From Nyssa sinensis (lineage: Eukaryota > Streptophyta > Magnoliopsida > Cornales > Nyssaceae), in contig CM018031.1 in the NCBI GenBank assembly GCA_008638375.1, positions 11,498,062 through 11,562,061 on the forward strand: 64,000 bases of DNA, given 5' to 3'. The translations under genes and the position numbers were made by a program. Under the pieces are notes generated by a model. It was given only the letters and a program-made list of their open reading frames with translations, ran no database searches and was not told the origin of the DNA. The stretch's first letter is position 1; each line of letters opens with the position of its first letter. Positions 59,861 through 64,000 of the stretch are shown piece after piece.

Positions 59861-62021
59861 CGCCGCTACTACACACCATGCTTAGCTCGTGTGAACACTC
59901 ATAAGTGAAGTATACATCGCTGAGCAACACAAGAAAACTGTCATCTATATCCGGGCCCACGTTCATCTAACCTGAAACAATGACGATTATTTTACCTCTT
60001 ATAATTAAGAGATGCAATTTGAACGGCAACCTCCAACTAATCTGTGGCCGACTCAAAATTTTAAGATTTAAACTCTAATTTTTATATTTTTGATTGAGTT
60101 TGGATAAAATAATTTAAATTTGATCTAAATTAAGTTGGACTGAATTGAAATTTTAAAAATTCGGTTTAAACTGAACCCTAATTTAATATTTTATATATTA
60201 TATTTTTCATATTTTAATTATCTATTATTAGATTAATAATAATTATTTTTATTTTTTTATAATTTCAAAATTTTATTGACCTTTAATATTTTTTTAAAAT
60301 TAAATTATGTTGAAGGAATTATTTTAACAGATTTTTGTTTCTTTAAGAATGAGAAATTGAGAAAAATTATTAAAATTTTTAGTGTATTATCAAAATTAGA
60401 AAAAAGATAGTAATTTATTAAAAAATCGTGAATAAAATTTGAAACTTAGAATTAATAATCAAATTCGGAACAAACTTGGGTTGAACCCGATACTATGAAT
60501 TTTAATTCAAATTAGACTTGGGTTGGATTGTTCGAATTTAACATCGAGCTTAGGTCAAACTCGAGTTGACTATTTTAAAATTTTAATTGAGTTTGGACAT
60601 AACTCAATCGGATGTTAGCCACCCAAGTTGTACCCTTACTTGTAATTTATTTTGGAAGATGATATTGGAGCTCCCAACAATTACACTTGCAATCCAAACA
60701 TATATTATTTAATGTTCAAATTGTGTACTTTTTGAAGTGCAATTGTATGATTGAAGAATAAGAATAAGATTTTCCATTATTTTTGTCTCCAAAAATAATA
60801 GATATCCTATCTCAGTTATCTCGAAAAAAAAAAATGTATTCTCAATAATCAAATAATATAGATATACAGAAATGTCGATGTGACACATCAACTCACTCTC
60901 AAGAATATATATTCCAGTAGTATCTAATACTTGCTCTAATTGTTTCAACTTATGATTTACCCTCTCGCAAAAAAAGAACTCCTTACGAAAAAATAGATTA
61001 CAATGTGAAATAATTGACGGTAAGTTATTAACCTTTATTCTTTTATCCCACCTCTTTCATAAAAGTAAAAGTTTACTGCTCATCTAACTCATTATGATAA
61101 TATTTCTGGATATATCTCACCTTTTTGTGAAAAGTGACAAGAAAAAGAAAAAAGAAAGACTATAAGATATGAAAGCATTTATATTTATTGATCAATGTGA
61201 TTGAGAGTGTTGTGGGTAATCTAAAGTCATCTAAAGGTTTGTTGAATTGTGTAACTAATTTTATTTCTTCCAAAATAATATTAAATTAATTGGTAGACTT
61301 AGTCACAATAATTATTTATTTCATCAATCCAATTCAATTTCTTTATCTTCAATTTTTTAAGAATTTAATATTTAAATTTTTGAAATTTTTAATATTTTTG
61401 ACCAAAATTTATGAAGTTTGTAAACAAAAATTAATAAAATAATAATAAAAATCCTTTATATCACTAATTTGTATCTCGATTTAAATTTTAATATGATGTG
61501 TTACTATATTTTGAAAACGATATCATATGAGCTCAAATGTACTACATGATGCTACATCACAATTTATATTCCAATGTAAAATGTCACTTAGAGTTTATTG
61601 CAGTAACAAAGTTTTTAAAAAAATATTAAATACCCCAATCCAGTATCAAATAAATCTTATTTAACAAAATGAGATTATTTTATAAAAAATGTATCAAGTA
61701 ATGCTTTTATTTAAAATCGTTATATAAACTATTTTAAAAAGGTCTTCAAAAAAATGCTTTCAAATGAAATTGTCATTTGAAATCACTCTTTTACAATAAA
61801 AGCATTATTTGAAAAAACGTTTTTAGACAATAGCTTCACATTTTGATATCAAAACAATCCTATTTTAATAATTAAATTTAAAACAAACCAAATAAGTAAA
61901 AATTTCTGTGTTACTATCATACTATGTAGTGTTTTTTGAAAGGATGTCACATGGAGTCAAATGTACTTACACGATGATGTTATATACTTAGTATTCATAT
62001 CACATTAAGAATACATAATAT

Positions 62022-62060
<39 letters not shown>

Positions 62061-62522
62061 CATTTTTTTCCTAATTTTTGAATATGAATATTTTTAGCCG
62101 AACATTACTACTATTACTTTTCAACCAAATATTTTTCAACTCAATTTTCTTTAATCCAAATAGAAATTTCTTTATTTAATTCAAATGGATATCGTCTATG
62201 TATCTGCTAACCCGTTGGAGAAAGTCAAGTTGACCAAACGAAGAATGCTACTTGCTAATATATATGTATATGTATATCTTTATACGTATATGCAGTAATA
62301 ATCGGCGAGGAGATGCCGAGTTAGAGGACCGATCACCGGCTTCAGTGGCTGCACCTGACCGGCTACAGCTGTATCCGGTTCGAGTTTCGGATGGCTATGA
62401 TTCTCCCGCACCGTTTATTTCCGGGAAGTTTCGATCCTAATTTAGAATGTAGATAAAGTTTTTCATGACTCCCTATTAAAGATGAAGGCAGCTTAGCTGC
62501 TCCGATCAGCTTCATACTTTTC

Positions 62523-62524
<2 letters not shown>
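59861..62524. other. Intergenic DNA upstream of gene E
   Basis: AT-rich. A hAT-like remnant is possible at about 60000-60645 (ends with the reverse of TAAGGGTACAACTTGGGTGG). Two related direct segments lie at about 61500-61590 and 61910-61985 (shared CATATGAGCTCAAATGTACT-like words). A (TA)n tract is at 62029-62055. No gene is supported. Confidence 0.45.

Positions 62525-62563
<39 letters not shown>
62525..62563. repeat. CT microsatellite in the presumed leader of gene E
   Basis: About 19 CT repeats lie 138 bp upstream of the start codon. CT tracts of differing length also lie in the leader introns of C and D. Confidence 0.9.
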
Positions 62564-62566
<3 letters not shown>

Positions 62567-62700
62567 ATTCTTCTTCTGTAATCGCTTCTCTTCTTTCCCT
62601 TCATTTGAATCCAAAATTCAATCAGTTATTTGATCCTCACACTTCGCATTTCTGTAAGTGTAAAGGGAGACAATTTGGAAAATAGGAAATTGCAGCGTCC

Positions 62701-64000
62701 ATGGATGCTCTTATCCAACGATATTCTGGTTCCGCCAATGGATTTGATTTCCATAACCAATCAATTCCGATCCTCGCAGACCAAAATCATGTGAATGGAT
62801 GCAAACCCAATCACAGCTTTACAGATGATCCGTTACTTTCATCTGGTGCACATCCTGGTGATTTATCTCCGTCCTGGGGTGAGAGCTCGGAGGAAAGTTC
62901 TCCGGAGGTCGAGCGCGATTTCTCCGATGCTTTTCTCAAGTACATAAGCCAGATGCTTATGGAAGAGGACTTGGGGAATAAGACCTGTATGTTCCAGGAC
63001 TGTTTGGCTCTTCAAGCCGCTGAGAAATCGTTTTATGAAGTCCTTGGTGAGAAGTACCCTCCTTCGCCCAATCGACACGGTCTGATCATTGCCGATGCAA
63101 GTGCGAAGAGCCCAGATGATGATTTCGGTAGGGCTTGCAGTAGTAACAGCTCTACTGCTTGGAATAACTCCGTCGAGTCCTACAAGGTACATCATCTGGA
63201 TGAGCTTGAATCCCCTTTTGGACTGTCTTTTCCTATTGACCGCACATCTCAGTCCATTTTGCAGCCATTCGGCTCTACAAATGGCTTCTGTGATGCCGTT
63301 GATGGGACGGTGAATTCACTTGTTAGTCCATTTCAGGTTCTAGATTCATATGGTGAGAACCAACCCATCCTGCAGTCCAGGGGAGGGGGAGGAAAAGTTG
63401 CCCAGTTGCTCCCAAATAAAAGTCATGCGAGCTATGATATGGAGCCAAAGGAAGAGACTTCAAGGGGAGTGAACCACCCAGAGAACAATGGGATGGACCA
63501 TTCGCCGAATGGATCAAGGGGAAAGAAAAATCGTTCTCGAGAGGATAGTGATTCTGGAGAAGAAGGCCGGAGTAGCAAGCAATTAGCGAACGATTATGCT
63601 GAAGAGACTGATCAGTTATTAAATATGTTTGATAAGGTGTTACTCTGTCCTAGTTTGAATCCTGGTTTGCATGATGAATTGTCAAATGGAGCAAGCAGGA
63701 AGTTTCAGCAGAAACCAAGTGTTGGAAGGCCGCGTGGGAAGAGAGGCAACAAAAAGGAAGTGGTAGATTTGAGGTCTCTCCTAACCCAGACTGCACAAGC
63801 AGTGTCGAGCTGCGATAGCAGAACTGTGAATGACCTGCTGAAGCGGATTAGGCAACACTCTTCTCCTTATGGTGATGGTGGTGAAAGGATGGCGCATTAC
63901 TTCGCTGATGCCCTTGAAGCTCGTTTGGCTGGCACTGGGACAGCATTGTATATAGCTTTTAAAAGCAGGAGGATATCGGCTGCTAATCTCTTAAAAGCTT
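62701..64000 (+). CDS. Gene E: LISCL-type GRAS gene, 3' part beyond the window
   Basis: ATG 62701 opens a frame with no stop to the window end (433 codons). The start is chosen because it matches the family N-terminus (MDALIQRYSGSANGFDF, compare MDSLVRGFSGCKNGF in C/D). The LISCL block FLKYISQMLMEEDLGNKTCM lies at about residues 79-98 and the next ends VLGEKYPPSP (about 124). An acidic/basic linker (GKKNRSREDSDSGEEGRSSK) precedes the GRAS domain, which begins with VDLRSLLTQTAQAVSSCD at about 357. The Cys seen in this LHRI position in A-D (INCAQ or IQCAQ) is Thr here (QTAQ). The remaining VHIID to SAW motifs must lie to the right. No frame break is seen. Confidence 0.92.
   Translation, partial: MDALIQRYSGSANGFDFHNQSIPILADQNHVNGCKPNHSFTDDPLLSSGAHPGDLSPSWGESSEESSPEVERDFSDAFLKYISQMLMEEDLGNKTCMFQDCLALQAAEKSFYEVLGEKYPPSPNRHGLIIADASAKSPDDDFGRACSSNSSTAWNNSVESYKVHHLDELESPFGLSFPIDRTSQSILQPFGSTNGFCDAVDGTVNSLVSPFQVLDSYGENQPILQSRGGGGKVAQLLPNKSHASYDMEPKEETSRGVNHPENNGMDHSPNGSRGKKNRSREDSDSGEEGRSSKQLANDYAEETDQLLNMFDKVLLCPSLNPGLHDELSNGASRKFQQKPSVGRPRGKRGNKKEVVDLRSLLTQTAQAVSSCDSRTVNDLLKRIRQHSSPYGDGGERMAHYFADALEARLAGTGTALYIAFKSRRISAANLLKA

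Noticed and set aside
62641..62697. Tiny leader intron for gene E between CTGTAAGTG and TTGCAG
   Set aside because: It would be only about 42 bp, below normal plant intron size. The real donor, if any, is not clear.

Overview
The window is nuclear DNA of a flowering plant, most likely a dicot. The support is AT-rich intergenic sequence, GT-AG introns in 5' leaders, and plant-type mobile elements: Ty1/copia, a long solo LTR of gypsy type, hAT, Tourist-like and CACTA-like fragments, and L1-type LINEs. Plant-only genes are also present, namely GRAS regulators and a telobox MYB. I cannot name the species from sequence alone. There is no sign of bacterial genes, CRISPR, rRNA or tRNA genes.

Layout. 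(1) 1-10.48 kb is a decayed copia retrotransposon on the + strand. A 3,990-bp solo LTR (TG...CA, 5-bp target duplication CCATC) is nested in its protease region and a hAT-like element sits near its 3' end. Its RNase H region carries a 260-bp internal tandem duplication. (2) 10.6-12.0 kb holds the last three exons of a telobox (TRF-like) MYB gene. (3) 12.2-17.6 kb is TE debris, including the 5' end of a second copia element on the - strand and a LINE scrap. (4) 18.45-20.71 kb is gene A, an intact 753-aa GRAS protein of the LISCL/SCL14-SCL33 type. (5) 20.7-30.2 kb is AT-rich, with LINE, hAT, CACTA and MITE remnants. (6) 31.3-33.56 kb is gene B, a second LISCL gene split by two frameshifts. (7) 34.75-51.18 kb is a direct tandem duplication of about 8.7 kb carrying genes C and D. 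These are near-identical LISCL copies with four and one frameshifts respectively. (8) 51.2-62.5 kb is AT-rich, with a foldback element, dispersed repeats and a roughly 370-bp, four-unit tandem array that grew from the end of a hAT-like element. (9) 62.70 kb to the window end is gene E, a fifth LISCL gene, open but cut by the window edge.

How it works together. A-E are head-to-tail paralogues. They share an acidic N-terminal block, the motif around LGEKYP-SP, and a C-terminal GRAS domain (LHRI, VHIID, LHRII, PFYRE, SAW). LISCL proteins are nuclear transcriptional co-regulators; Arabidopsis SCL14 works with class II TGA bZIP factors on stress and detoxification promoters. The cluster shows birth and death in progress: A and E look intact, B is split, and the C/D pair is a recent duplicate in which both copies have lost the Asp of the VHIID motif. 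All seven frame breaks in B, C and D are insertions. They could therefore be real decay or leftover long-read insertion errors, and this is the main thing to settle. I found no convincing new biological system. The most unusual items are the duplication history with its 9-bp microhomology, the all-insertion frame breaks, the VHIID loss, a conserved 35-bp perfect hairpin behind C and D, and a tandem array derived from a hAT end.
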